Shown here one piece after another: positions 32,984 through 42,181 of a stretch of 64,000 nt of DNA. The stretch is from an uncultured Ruminococcus sp. (GTDB taxonomy: Bacteria > Bacillota > Clostridia > Lachnospirales > Lachnospiraceae), in NCBI GenBank assembly GCA_900544395.1, contig UQVC01000006.1:1-64000 (forward strand), written 5' to 3'. The notes below the pieces were generated by a model. It searched no databases, was not told the origin of the DNA, and saw nothing but the letters and a program-made list of their open reading frames with translations. A program made the position numbers and the translations under genes. Position 1 is the first letter of the stretch, and each line of letters begins with the position of its first letter.

Positions 32984-35623
32984 ATGTTAAAAGTAAACAG
33001 GATTCACATGGACTATGAAAATCCTCTGATCGCAGCAGCTGGGATTCCGCAGTTTGGCTGGGAGATAGAAAGCAGCAGGAGAGAGGTGGTGCAGAAATCT
33101 TATCAGCTTCAGATTTCAGAAAACGAAAAATTTGAAGATCTTGTATATGACAGCGGAGTGGTTTTATCGGAGGAATCCGCACATATACAGCCGCAGGGTG
33201 TGAAATTGAAGTCAGCAAAGAAGTATTTTGTGCGTGTAAAGATGGAAGACCAGGAGGAAGCATCCGGGTGGAGTGAAGCGGCGTATTTTATTACAGCGCT
33301 TCTGGAAGAAGAATGGAAGGCGCCGTTTGTCTCTGCAGATACAGAAGAGGAAGATAAGCAGAGTTCAAAAGGAACGTATGTAAGAGGTTGTTTTGAGGTG
33401 AAAAAACCGATGCGGGAGGCGATTGCGTTTGCAACAGGTCTGGGGCTGTACCAGTTTTTTCTGAACGGAGAAAAAGTTGGAGAGGATGAAATGACTCCGG
33501 GCTGGACATCTTACAGAAAACATCTGTTGTATCAGACCTATGATGTCAAAAATTTATTAAAAGAAGGAACCAATGTTGCAGGAGCCATGCTTGGACCGGG
33601 ATGGTACAAAGGCGCCATGGGACTGACCAAGAGCCGGAATAATTACGGGGATCAGACGGGATTCGCCATGCAGATCCACATTCGGTATGAAGATGGAAGT
33701 GAAGAGGATATCTTGACAGATGAGACATGGAAAGGCTGTGATTCCCCAATCGTATTTTCAGAGATTTATCATGGAGAGATTTATGATGCTTCTTTGGAAA
33801 GAGAAGGATGGTGCAGCTCTGTCAGTCCAGAAGGAAAATGGAAAGACACCGTATTTGTTCCATTTGACGTCCGTGTGATCCAGGCACAGAACGGGGCGCG
33901 CGTGAAAATGATCGACAAAGTGGAAGCAAAACGGATCTTTGTCACTCCAAAAGGAGAACAAGTCATTGACTTTGGACAGAATATGGCTGGAAGAATCCAT
34001 GTGACGGCTCATGGGAAACAGGGAGACATTATTTACTTAAAATGCTTTGAGGTGCTGGATGCAGAGGGAAATGTATATCTTGACAATTTAAGAGAGGCAA
34101 GGGCAGAAATGAAATACACCTTTGCCAGGGAGGAGACGGTTACCTGGCATCCGAGGTTTACGTATATGGGATTCCAGTATGCTCAGATTTTGTCCTATCC
34201 GGGGACACCAAAACCGGAAAACTTCACAGCCTATACGCTGCATTCAGAAATGGAACCAAAGGGAATGCTGAGAACCTCGAATCCGCTGCTCAATCAGTTG
34301 CATCACAATTTCCTGTGGGGGATGAAAGGGAACTTTTTGGATGTTCCGACCGATTGCCCTCAGAGAGATGAACGGCTTGGATGGACCGGAGATGCACAGA
34401 TTTTCTGTCGTACTGCGAGCTATCTGATGAACACGTATACTTTCTATAAAAAATGGCTCCATGATCTGGAAATGGATCAGACGGAAGACGGAGGCGTTCC
34501 GCATGTGATCCCGAATATCGAAGAAGGACATACGGAAGACAACTGGCTGCTCAGTCAAAGTCCTCATTCAGCAGCGGCATGGGCAGATGCAGCCGTGATC
34601 ATTCCGTGGACCATGTATCTGATGTATGGGGATTGCGAGATTTTAAGAATACAATACAACAGTATGCGGGCATGGATCGAGTTTATGCGGGAACATTCGG
34701 AAGATTATATCTGGAATTATAAGCTCCAGCTGGGAGACTGGGTGGCATTGGACGCAGAGGAAGGCAGCTATTTTGGAGCGACTCCGAATGATCTGACCTG
34801 TACGGCATATTTTGCATATTCTACCGGATTGTTTGCCAAGATTTCAAAGATTCTTGGAAAAACAGAAGCGCAGGAATATCAAACTCTCTATCAGAATATT
34901 GTAAAAAAATTCCAGGATACCTTTTTTGATGCGGAAGGAAACCTGACAAGCCAGACACAGACCGCACATATTGTAGCGCTGTATTTTAAACTGGTTCCCG
35001 AAGAATATGTATCCAAGATCACAGAGCAGTTAAAGAGACTGCTGGAAAAAGAAAATGGTCATCTGGTTACCGGATTTGTGGGAACACCATATTTTTGTCA
35101 TGCACTCAGTCAAAATGGATGCGTAAAAGAAGCGTATGACTTGTTGTTAAAAGAAGATTTTCCGTCCTGGCTGTATCAGGTGAAAATGGGAGCCACTACC
35201 ATATGGGAGCACTGGGATGGTCTGAAGCCGGATGGAACAATGTGGAGTGCGGATATGAATTCCTTTAATCATTATGCGTATGGAGCAATCGGGGAATGGA
35301 TGTATCGGGTGATGGCAGGTCTTGAGGTGGATGAAGCTTCACCAGGATTCAAGCGCTGCATTATGGAGCCAAAGATCGGAGGAAGTCTGAAATTTGTGGA
35401 AGGAAGTTATCATTCTTGCTATGGGGAACATCGGCTAAAATGGCAGGTGGATGACGGTCAGGTTACGGTATCCGTACAGATTCCGGCTAATACAACAGCA
35501 GAAATCCGACTGTCAGACGTGAAAGAGCTGGTACAGACAGATGAACTGCAGTTCAGAAAAGAAGGAACATATATGACAGCCAGCACAGGATCTGGATGTT
35601 ACACGATTCAATATAAGAGATAG
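32984..35623 (+). CDS. GH78 alpha-L-rhamnosidase
   Basis: Inverting alpha-L-rhamnosidase of 879 residues, the usual length for cytoplasmic family members. The N-terminal fibronectin-like and carbohydrate-binding domains (about 1-330) lead into the (alpha/alpha)6 barrel. The hallmark DCPQRDERLGWTGDA starts at D457 and carries catalytic-site acids. The final beta domain includes the typical Trp-rich GATTIWEHWDG motif before it. The start follows GGAAGGAGGGGAAGG. There is no signal peptide, so it handles imported oligosaccharides. Rhamnose points to pectin (rhamnogalacturonan I or II) or plant glycosides. The gene ends at a strong terminator that closes the large glycan locus. Confidence 0.93.
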   Translation: MLKVNRIHMDYENPLIAAAGIPQFGWEIESSRREVVQKSYQLQISENEKFEDLVYDSGVVLSEESAHIQPQGVKLKSAKKYFVRVKMEDQEEASGWSEAAYFITALLEEEWKAPFVSADTEEEDKQSSKGTYVRGCFEVKKPMREAIAFATGLGLYQFFLNGEKVGEDEMTPGWTSYRKHLLYQTYDVKNLLKEGTNVAGAMLGPGWYKGAMGLTKSRNNYGDQTGFAMQIHIRYEDGSEEDILTDETWKGCDSPIVFSEIYHGEIYDASLEREGWCSSVSPEGKWKDTVFVPFDVRVIQAQNGARVKMIDKVEAKRIFVTPKGEQVIDFGQNMAGRIHVTAHGKQGDIIYLKCFEVLDAEGNVYLDNLREARAEMKYTFAREETVTWHPRFTYMGFQYAQILSYPGTPKPENFTAYTLHSEMEPKGMLRTSNPLLNQLHHNFLWGMKGNFLDVPTDCPQRDERLGWTGDAQIFCRTASYLMNTYTFYKKWLHDLEMDQTEDGGVPHVIPNIEEGHTEDNWLLSQSPHSAAAWADAAVIIPWTMYLMYGDCEILRIQYNSMRAWIEFMREHSEDYIWNYKLQLGDWVALDAEEGSYFGATPNDLTCTAYFAYSTGLFAKISKILGKTEAQEYQTLYQNIVKKFQDTFFDAEGNLTSQTQTAHIVALYFKLVPEEYVSKITEQLKRLLEKENGHLVTGFVGTPYFCHALSQNGCVKEAYDLLLKEDFPSWLYQVKMGATTIWEHWDGLKPDGTMWSADMNSFNHYAYGAIGEWMYRVMAGLEVDEASPGFKRCIMEPKIGGSLKFVEGSYHSCYGEHRLKWQVDDGQVTVSVQIPANTTAEIRLSDVKELVQTDELQFRKEGTYMTASTGSGCYTIQYKR

Positions 35624-35631
35624 AACGAAGA

Positions 35632-35679
35632 AAAAGCATTTTCGGGCGGGGGAGTCTCCCGTCTGAAAATGCTTTTCAG
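35632..35679 (+). terminator. Strong terminator after GH78
   Basis: AAAAGCATTTTC (35632-35643) pairs perfectly with GAAAATGCTTTT (35665-35676), and the stem continues inward through GGGCGGG against CCCGTCT. The outer arms supply A and T runs on both sides, so it may act in both directions. It marks the boundary of the first glycan locus. Confidence 0.9.
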
Positions 35680-35686
35680 CTTTATG

Positions 35687-35716
35687 TTGCGAATTTATCA
35701 TGAATTATAGTAGAAT
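35687..35716 (+). promoter_or_regulatory. Promoter of the MNT/HEPN operon
   Basis: TTGCGA (35687-35692) and TAGAAT (35711-35716) are 18 bases apart, about 35 bases before the start of the nucleotidyltransferase gene. It follows directly on the GH78 terminator, so this unit has its own transcription start. Confidence 0.55.
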
Positions 35717-35750
35717 AAGAAATAATAGTTTGAAGAGAAGGTAGAACGGT

Positions 35751-36044
35751 ATGGAAGAGACAGGAATTAAACCACTGGTAATACAGGAAATATGTGACTT
35801 TGCCAGAATGTACCATGTGAAAAAAGTAATTTTGTTCGGTTCCAGGGCAAGAGGGGACTTTAAACCCAAAAGTGATATCGATCTGGCGGTGCAGGGCGGA
35901 GATTTTGTTCGTTTTATGTTAGACGTGCATGAGGAAACGAGCACTCTTTTGAGTTTTGATATTATCAATCTGGACGAAGAAATACAAAGTGAATTAAGAG
36001 ATTCCATTGAAAAAGAAGGGAAAATAGTATATGAAGAAGTTTGA
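35751..36044 (+). CDS. mntA: Minimal nucleotidyltransferase, MntA-type antitoxin
   Basis: A 97-residue nucleotidyltransferase domain protein. It carries the exact family motif GSx10DxD, with G30 and S31 in FGSRARG and the metal-binding D42 and D44 in SDIDLAV. In characterised MntA/HepT systems (type VII toxin-antitoxin) the enzyme adds AMP to a tyrosine of the HEPN ribonuclease toxin and silences it. The gene overlaps the HEPN gene by 14 bases, the usual arrangement. The start follows AGAAGGTAGAACGGT. The toxin-antitoxin role is inferred from motifs and gene order; some such pairs have unknown functions. Confidence 0.85.
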   Translation: MEETGIKPLVIQEICDFARMYHVKKVILFGSRARGDFKPKSDIDLAVQGGDFVRFMLDVHEETSTLLSFDIINLDEEIQSELRDSIEKEGKIVYEEV

Positions 36045-36435
36045 GCATTTTAAATCAAATTTGAAAGTGCTTGTTACAGCAGAAAATGAGGACTTATCCA
36101 ATGAATTTATCATAGGGGGAATTATTGATAAATTTTTCGTTCAATTTGAATTGGGGTGGAAAGTATTAAAGGAATTGTTAAATTATGAAGGACAAGCGAT
36201 CTCTGCTACAGGTTCTCCTAAAATGATTTTAAAAACAGCATTTACAATCTTTGATTTTATGGATGAAGATATTTGGCTTGGAATGTTGAAAAACAGAAAT
36301 GACTTAACACATATTTATGATGAGCTGGCAGCAAAAAGATTAGTCGGGGTTATTTTGAAAGAGTATATTCCTGAATTTGTAAAAATGCAGAAAGGGATTG
36401 AAGAATATTACGGTATGGAGTTAGAAAATATATAA
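36031..36435 (+). CDS. hepT: HEPN-domain protein, HepT-type toxin candidate
   Basis: A 134-residue helical HEPN protein of the nucleotidyltransferase-substrate-binding (HI0074-like) family. The RNase motif Rx4HxY is present: R89, H94 and Y96 in RNDLTHIYD. In studied systems the arginine and histidine cut RNA and the tyrosine is the AMPylation target of MntA. All three are intact, so an active, regulated toxin is plausible. The protein is larger than its partner, as expected. The next gene, a LytTR regulator, starts 23 bases later with no terminator between, so all four genes to 38487 may be one transcript. Confidence 0.82.
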   Translation: MKKFEHFKSNLKVLVTAENEDLSNEFIIGGIIDKFFVQFELGWKVLKELLNYEGQAISATGSPKMILKTAFTIFDFMDEDIWLGMLKNRNDLTHIYDELAAKRLVGVILKEYIPEFVKMQKGIEEYYGMELENI

Positions 36436-36457
36436 AAAATTCCCGGGAGGTGAGCGG

Positions 36458-37168
36458 ATGATACGGATTGCAATGGCAGATGATGATGCGGCATTTTTGA
36501 AAAAAATTGAAAAGTATGTGGAAAAGTATCAGGGAGAACATGAAGAAGAAATCAAGATGACTATATTTTCTGATGCAAAAGAGCTGATCGAAGGGTATAC
36601 TCCGCGGTTTGACATTATCATTCTGGATATCGAGATGCCGGGACTTAACGGAATGGAGGCAGCAGAGCAGATCCGACAGGTGGATGAGAATGTGGTGCTG
36701 ATGTTTATCACGAATATGATCCAGTATGCGATCCGAGGATATTCGGTGGGAGCGCTGGATTTTGTGATGAAGCCGGTGAACTATTATACGTTTTCTCTGA
36801 AGCTTACCAGAGCCATTGGACGTATTCAGAAAAAAGGAAAAGAAATCTTGCTGAAGTTACAGGATTCGGTTAAGAAGGTTCCGGTGGATACGATTTATTA
36901 TGTGGAGATCCAGAACAGGATGTTGTATTATCACACCAGTGAGGGGGAATATGTGGTGCGGGGGACTATAAAAAATGCACTGGATATGCTTTCGCCGTAT
37001 CATTTTGTAAAATGCAACCACTGGTACATTGTAAATTTGAAATATGTCACAGAAGTGAGGGATAACACGGCCATCGTGGCAGGGAAAGAATTAGAGATCA
37101 GTCAGCGGAAAAAGAATGCTTTTTTGAATGCGCTGATGGACTATGTAGGGGAAGGAAATCATCGATGA
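36458..37168 (+). CDS. LytTR-family response regulator (AgrA-like)
   Basis: Response regulator of 236 residues with a receiver domain (about 1-125) containing the acceptor D57 in ILDIEMPGLNG and the lysine in MKPVNYY. A C-terminal LytTR DNA-binding domain (about 140-235) has the typical FVKCNHWYIVNLKYV segment. It starts after GGGAGGTGAGCG. Its stop overlaps the start of the partner kinase (ATGA). LytTR regulators often control peptide-signal or bacteriocin genes, but no AgrB, AgrD or bacteriocin-like gene was seen here. The binding sites would be pairs of short repeats upstream of target promoters; none was identified in this window. Confidence 0.92.
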   Translation: MIRIAMADDDAAFLKKIEKYVEKYQGEHEEEIKMTIFSDAKELIEGYTPRFDIIILDIEMPGLNGMEAAEQIRQVDENVVLMFITNMIQYAIRGYSVGALDFVMKPVNYYTFSLKLTRAIGRIQKKGKEILLKLQDSVKKVPVDTIYYVEIQNRMLYYHTSEGEYVVRGTIKNALDMLSPYHFVKCNHWYIVNLKYVTEVRDNTAIVAGKELEISQRKKNAFLNALMDYVGEGNHR

Positions 37169-38487
37169 TTTGGATTGTAAATATACTGGCAACATTCATG
37201 TATTTAGGGTTTGGAGTCATATATGCAGCGGGTTTTCCAAAAAGAAGGCACTTTTACTGCTCCATGATCGCGACAGCAGCTGCTATCTTTCTGGCACAGA
37301 TCGGAATGTCTTTGTGGCTTCAGAAAGAACATTATGCAGGGGCCACGGTATGGATGATATCAGGGTATGTATTGATGATGCTGGCGCTTTGGATCAATGT
37401 AAAAATGACAGCGGCAGTTGCTGCTTATTATGCAGTGTGGGCATCTTGTACCTGGTATCTTGCCTATGAGTTAAGTCTGGTATGTTGCTGGCTGCTTCAT
37501 AAGTGGTGGAAGATTCCGCCTGCAGTGTTTCCGATTATGTTATTACTGGTAGGCCTGATTGGCGTATTGGTATGTCGGTATACTGTGGCAATCTGGATTC
37601 CAGAGGATAAGCGGTTTTCGATTGGACCAAGACAGCTTACTTCAGCAGTGGCATTGCTGGGAATGCAGGGATATTTGTTCCTGTGGTTTGCAAAACAGTG
37701 TATTGGCAGTGAACATGAAGTGTTGCTGGAGGGAAACTGGTTCAGCATTTTGCAGATGCAGATTTTATGTATTGTTGTGCTGTACCTGCAAAATGAACTG
37801 TTTAAGAAAAGCGCAATGCGTCAGGAACGTCTGGTTTCCGATCTCCTCTGGAGGCAGCAGAAAGAGCATTACCGGATCGCAAAGGAGAATATCGACATCA
37901 TCAATCGAAAATGTCATGACCTAAAATATCAGATTTCAGCACTGAGGGATATGTGCACGAAAGAAGAACGAGAGAAGTACATTGCGGAAATCCAGGATTC
38001 CATACAGATTTATGAAGCCATGGTCAAGACGGGAAATGATGTTCTGGATACGATCCTGACAGAAAAAAGTCTGGCATGCAAGGCCAACAATATTGTGGTT
38101 TCCTGTGTGGCAGATGGAGAAGGACTGGAATTTCTGCATCCCATCGATCTATATACGATTTTTGGCAATGCCATGGACAATGCGATCGAATGTGTGAAAC
38201 ACTTCAAAGAGAAAGAAAAACGTCAGATCGACGTGCTGATCCACAGGCAGCATCAGTTTCTGATCGTACAGATCATGAATCCGGTAGAGTGTGAACTGGA
38301 GTTTGAGGACAATCTTCCGGTGACCACCAAGCATGACAAAGATTATCATGGCTATGGACTGCGCAGCATTAAAAATACAGTGAAAAAATATAACGGAGTG
38401 TTTCAGGTGAAGATCAAAGACGGTTGTTTTTGCCTGAAAATTTTATTTCCGGTAAAAAAAGAATGGGAAAAAGTTCCAATGGATTGA
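37165..38487 (+). CDS. GHKL sensor histidine kinase (AgrC-like)
   Basis: Membrane kinase of 440 residues. The first 200 residues hold about six hydrophobic helices, as in AgrC-type peptide or small-molecule receptors, followed by a coiled-coil linker. The phosphorylated residue is probably H251 in KCHDLKYQ, and the ATPase domain has the N-box FGNAMDNAIEC and the lid GYGLRSIKNTV. It overlaps the LytTR regulator by four bases and forms a two-component pair with it. The signal is unknown. A terminator overlaps the last codons, so the unit ends here. Confidence 0.9.
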   Translation: MIWIVNILATFMYLGFGVIYAAGFPKRRHFYCSMIATAAAIFLAQIGMSLWLQKEHYAGATVWMISGYVLMMLALWINVKMTAAVAAYYAVWASCTWYLAYELSLVCCWLLHKWWKIPPAVFPIMLLLVGLIGVLVCRYTVAIWIPEDKRFSIGPRQLTSAVALLGMQGYLFLWFAKQCIGSEHEVLLEGNWFSILQMQILCIVVLYLQNELFKKSAMRQERLVSDLLWRQQKEHYRIAKENIDIINRKCHDLKYQISALRDMCTKEEREKYIAEIQDSIQIYEAMVKTGNDVLDTILTEKSLACKANNIVVSCVADGEGLEFLHPIDLYTIFGNAMDNAIECVKHFKEKEKRQIDVLIHRQHQFLIVQIMNPVECELEFEDNLPVTTKHDKDYHGYGLRSIKNTVKKYNGVFQVKIKDGCFCLKILFPVKKEWEKVPMD

Positions 38488-38505
38488 AACATTGGGACTT
38501 TTTTT
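38471..38505 (+). terminator. Terminator after the AgrC-like kinase
   Basis: AAGTTCCAATG (38471-38481) pairs with CATTGGGACTT (38490-38500) with one G-T wobble, followed by five further T. The 5' arm lies in the last codons of the kinase gene. It separates this operon from the GH2-GPH-GH3 unit. Confidence 0.85.
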
Positions 38506-38544
38506 GCACTTATGCGTGCAAAAACATCACTTAGGTAAAAGCGG

Positions 38545-38573
38545 TTGAGCAAAAATTAAGAAATTGTTAAGAT
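38545..38573 (+). promoter_or_regulatory. Promoter of the GH2-GPH-GH3 unit
   Basis: TTGAGC (38545-38550) and TAAGAT (38568-38573) are exactly 17 bases apart. Transcription would begin near 38580, too close to an in-frame ATG at 38582 for normal translation. This supports the later ATG at 38645 as the GH2 start. Confidence 0.6.
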
Positions 38574-38644
38574 AGTGTCAAATGAAAGGTCACAAATCAA
38601 CAAAGTTTGACTTGACGAACAGAAAGGAGTCCTTCAGAAAAAGA

Positions 38645-40567
38645 ATGGTTAGAAAAAGTGAAAAACTGATGACTGGCTGGTTGTTTACCTCACCGGATGG
38701 AAATACGAAGCCGGTAGAGCTGCCTCATACCTGGAATGGAAAAGACGGGCAGGACGGTGGAAATGACTATATGCGCGATCAGTGCATCTACCAGAAAACC
38801 TTTGCAAAGCCGGGATTTGAGGAGCAGACAGAATGTGTCTATCTGGAGTTTGCGGGAGTCAATGCATCCTGCAAAGTCTGCCTCAACGGAAAAGAAATCA
38901 CCTCCCATGATGGTGGATATTCCACTTTCCGCGTGGAGATTACAGAGCAATTACAGGAAGAAAATGAACTGGTTCTGTACGTGGACAATAAAGCAGGAGA
39001 TAAGGTATATCCTCAGAGAGCGGATTTTACATTTTATGGTGGAATTTATCGAGATGTTACAATTTTAACAGTATCCCGTTCGCATTTTGATCTGGATTAT
39101 TTCGGAGGTCCCGGGATCCAACTGACCCCGAAGGTGGAAGGCGCTGAGGGAGTGCTGACTGCCCAGGCCTATGTAACCGGAGCGTTTGAGAGTGTGTGCT
39201 GGAATGTGCTGGATCATACGGAGGCGACTATAGCTTGTGGAGAAGGAACAACATGTCAGATTGAGATTCCAAAGGTTCATCTGTGGGATGGGATTTCGGA
39301 TCCATATCTGTATACAGTCCGTGCAGAACTGTTCTATGACGGCAAGGTAACAGATCGTGTGGAACAAAAGATCGGGTTCCGCAGCTATCGGTTTGATCCG
39401 GAACAGGGATTTTTCCTGAATGGAAGATCCTATCCGCTTCACGGAGTTTCCCGCCATCAGGACTGGAAAGAACTGGGAAATGCCATCACAAAAGAACATC
39501 ATGATAAGGATATGGAGCTGATCCGGGAGGTCGGGGCAAACAGTATCCGACTGGCACATTATCAGCATGACCAGTATTTCTATGATCTGTGCGATCAGTA
39601 TGGAATGGTCGTATGGGCAGAAATTCCATATATTTCCGAGCATCTGGTCAATGGAAGAGACAACACGGTATCCCAGATGAAAGAGCTGATCATTCAGAAT
39701 TATCATCATGCGTCTATCGTGACATGGGGAATTTCCAATGAGATCACGATCAAAGACAAGAATCGTGCAGATATGCTGGATAATCATCACATGCTCAATG
39801 ATCTGGTCCATGAGATGGATCCGTCCAGACCGACCACTCTGGCTTGTTATGCCATGTGTATGCCGACACACAAAGTCGTGCATATTACAGATCTGGTGGG
39901 ATATAATCTATATCTGGGATGGTATGTTCCGTTCCCATGGTTAAATGATCTGTTTCTGAAAGGCTTCCATAAGATCTGGCCGAAACGTCCGCTGTGTTAT
40001 TCTGAATACGGGGCAGAAGGAATGCCGAATCTCCATTCCGAGCACCCAAAACGCGGAGATCATACAGAGGAATATCAGGCAGTGTATCATGAGTATATGC
40101 TGGAATGTTTCAAAAGACATCCGTTTATGTGGGGAACTTATGTGTGGAATATGTTTGATTTCGCGGCAGATGCCAGGGATCAGGGCGGAGAGCCGGGCAT
40201 GAATCACAAAGGACTGATCACGTTTGACAGAAAGATCAAAAAAGACAGTTTTTATCTTTACAAAGCCTACTGGAGTGAAGAAGCATTTGTCCATATCTGT
40301 GGAAGAAGATATGTGGACAGAACACAGAAGAAGAGCAAGATCAAAGTATATTCCAACTGCAGCAGTGTTGCATTGTACCAGAATGGGAAACTGGCAGAAG
40401 AAAAGCAGGGGGCTCATATTTTTGAATTTTCTGTAGTGCTGGAGAAGGAGAATACATTCGAAGTCAGGACAAAAGAAGGCTGTACAGACCAGATCCAGGT
40501 TCGCCTTGTGGAGACACCGAATCCGGCATATAAGCTGAAAAAGACAAAGAGCAAAAACTGGGTATAG
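38645..40567 (+). CDS. GH2 beta-galactosidase / beta-glucuronidase family enzyme
   Basis: Compact GH2 enzyme of 640 residues from the ATG at 38645. That start lies 16 bases after an AAGGAG, which is longer than ideal; the earlier ATG at 38582 would be almost leaderless given the promoter. Sugar-binding (YLEFAGVNASCKVCLNG), Ig-like and TIM-barrel domains follow in the usual order. The acid/base is E366 in GISNEI and the nucleophile E454 in YSEYGAEG. It is cytoplasmic. The next gene, 13 bases downstream, is a GPH-family symporter, the type that imports glucuronides, lactose-like or xyloside sugars, so the pair probably imports and cleaves a beta-galactoside or beta-glucuronide. Confidence 0.88.
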   Translation: MVRKSEKLMTGWLFTSPDGNTKPVELPHTWNGKDGQDGGNDYMRDQCIYQKTFAKPGFEEQTECVYLEFAGVNASCKVCLNGKEITSHDGGYSTFRVEITEQLQEENELVLYVDNKAGDKVYPQRADFTFYGGIYRDVTILTVSRSHFDLDYFGGPGIQLTPKVEGAEGVLTAQAYVTGAFESVCWNVLDHTEATIACGEGTTCQIEIPKVHLWDGISDPYLYTVRAELFYDGKVTDRVEQKIGFRSYRFDPEQGFFLNGRSYPLHGVSRHQDWKELGNAITKEHHDKDMELIREVGANSIRLAHYQHDQYFYDLCDQYGMVVWAEIPYISEHLVNGRDNTVSQMKELIIQNYHHASIVTWGISNEITIKDKNRADMLDNHHMLNDLVHEMDPSRPTTLACYAMCMPTHKVVHITDLVGYNLYLGWYVPFPWLNDLFLKGFHKIWPKRPLCYSEYGAEGMPNLHSEHPKRGDHTEEYQAVYHEYMLECFKRHPFMWGTYVWNMFDFAADARDQGGEPGMNHKGLITFDRKIKKDSFYLYKAYWSEEAFVHICGRRYVDRTQKKSKIKVYSNCSSVALYQNGKLAEEKQGAHIFEFSVVLEKENTFEVRTKEGCTDQIQVRLVETPNPAYKLKKTKSKNWV

Positions 40568-40580
40568 AAAGAGGAAAATT

Positions 40581-42131
40581 ATGTCACAGGAAAAAGCGAC
40601 AACACAGGGAATGAACAGAGCAAAGCTGTACCAGCTGATCCTGTTCCCTATGAATAACGGGGCAACGAATGTATATTACATTCTGACCCTGAATTTTATC
40701 GCATATTATGCAAATGGTGTGCTGGGACTTCTTTTGATGTTTGCCACCACCATGGTGACTGTCATGCGTCTGTTTGATGCCGTGACAGATCCGATCATCG
40801 GAGCGCTGATCGACAGAACTTCTACAAAGTTCGGAAAATTCAGACCGTTTATGGTTCTGGGAAATGTGATCATGATCGTGTCATCGATCTGTCTGTATTT
40901 TGGGACACGGATCATCAGCGGGGACATGATGTGGCTTCGTTATGTGTGCTTCGTATTATTTTATGCACTGTATGTTATTGGTTATACATTTCAGACAGCA
41001 TGTACCCGTTCTGGACAGACCTGTCTGACAAACGACCCGAAACAGAGACCGTTATTTACGATTTTTAATACCATTGCAAGTCTGATCGGAATGGGGCTGG
41101 TACAGTTTTTAGCTCCGATTTTAAGTAAAAAACTTGGTGGTTATAACAGTGCGGACTTCTTCAATGTCATGATCCCGCTGGCAATCGTGGTATCTGCGGT
41201 TCTGACACTGCTGTCAGTAATCGGGATCTGGGAAAAGGACCGTCCGGAATTTTTCGGAGTGAGCAAGACACAGGAGAAAGTCAAAGTCAAAGAATATCTG
41301 GCAATTTTGAAAGCCAACAAAGAGCTGCAGCGTCTGATGATCGCCGGGGCTGGCTGCAAGCTGGCATTTTCGATTGCCACCAATATGACTGTTCTGTGTA
41401 TGCTGTATGGAGCCATGATGGGAAATTATGACGGTCTGTATCTGCCGATGATGATCGTGGGATATATTTTCTCTGTACCGTTCTTTTTGCTGACAGTGCG
41501 GACATCCCAGAAACACGGGCAGAAAGCGTCACTGGTTCGATATACAGGAATCGCACTGGCAATGTATGTTGGAGTTCTGGTACTTCTCGTGCTGTGGAAA
41601 CAGGGGAATCCGGCATGGAACTTAAGCCTTGGTCCGGTCAACTTATATACGGTTTTGTTTATCATCTTTTTTGGAATCGGATACGGGGCATATTATTCTA
41701 CCGCAGATATGCCGATCCCGATGGTGGCAGACTGCTCCGATTACGAGACATTCCGTTCCGGAAGATACATTCCGGGGATTATGGGAACCTTGTTCTCGCT
41801 GGTTGACAAGCTGGTAAGCTCTCTTGGCTCTACCGTAGTCGGCGTGGCAGTTGCCATGATCGGTATCCAGACACTTCCAGATGGAAATACCCCGTATTCC
41901 GACGGAATGCACGGCGTGGTGATCGTATTGTTCTGTATCGTTCCGATGCTTGCATGGATCATTACACTGATCGCGATGAAGGGATATACACTGACCGGAA
42001 AACGAATGAAAGAGATCCAGGCAGTCAACGCAGTCCGTAAGGATGCGATCAGTCAGGGTATGACATTAGAGGATGCCATGAAAAAATGGACACAGATCGA
42101 ACAGGTTCCGGAGAAGTTTAAACAGTCTTAA
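40581..42131 (+). CDS. GPH-family sugar:cation symporter
   Basis: Major facilitator superfamily transporter of the glycoside-pentoside-hexuronide type, 516 residues with about twelve helices. The segment RLFDAVTDPIIGALIDRT followed by KFGKFRPFM near residues 68-94 is the clear GPH/MelB signature with the cation-coupling aspartates. It starts after AAAGAGGAAAATT, in the same unit as the upstream GH2 and the downstream GH3. It would bring in a small glycoside by cation coupling, which is a route separate from the ABC importer of the first locus. Its substrate is not evident. Confidence 0.92.
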   Translation: MSQEKATTQGMNRAKLYQLILFPMNNGATNVYYILTLNFIAYYANGVLGLLLMFATTMVTVMRLFDAVTDPIIGALIDRTSTKFGKFRPFMVLGNVIMIVSSICLYFGTRIISGDMMWLRYVCFVLFYALYVIGYTFQTACTRSGQTCLTNDPKQRPLFTIFNTIASLIGMGLVQFLAPILSKKLGGYNSADFFNVMIPLAIVVSAVLTLLSVIGIWEKDRPEFFGVSKTQEKVKVKEYLAILKANKELQRLMIAGAGCKLAFSIATNMTVLCMLYGAMMGNYDGLYLPMMIVGYIFSVPFFLLTVRTSQKHGQKASLVRYTGIALAMYVGVLVLLVLWKQGNPAWNLSLGPVNLYTVLFIIFFGIGYGAYYSTADMPIPMVADCSDYETFRSGRYIPGIMGTLFSLVDKLVSSLGSTVVGVAVAMIGIQTLPDGNTPYSDGMHGVVIVLFCIVPMLAWIITLIAMKGYTLTGKRMKEIQAVNAVRKDAISQGMTLEDAMKKWTQIEQVPEKFKQS

Positions 42132-42181
42132 ATACAGTGGACAGCGATCAAAGGCAGGAAATAAATTGGGAGGATTTAGTA

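Noticed and set aside
38582..38644. Longer N-terminus for the GH2 enzyme starting at the ATG at 38582
   Set aside because: The promoter at 38545-38573 puts the transcription start at about 38580, no ribosome site precedes this ATG, and the GH2 homology begins only after 38645.
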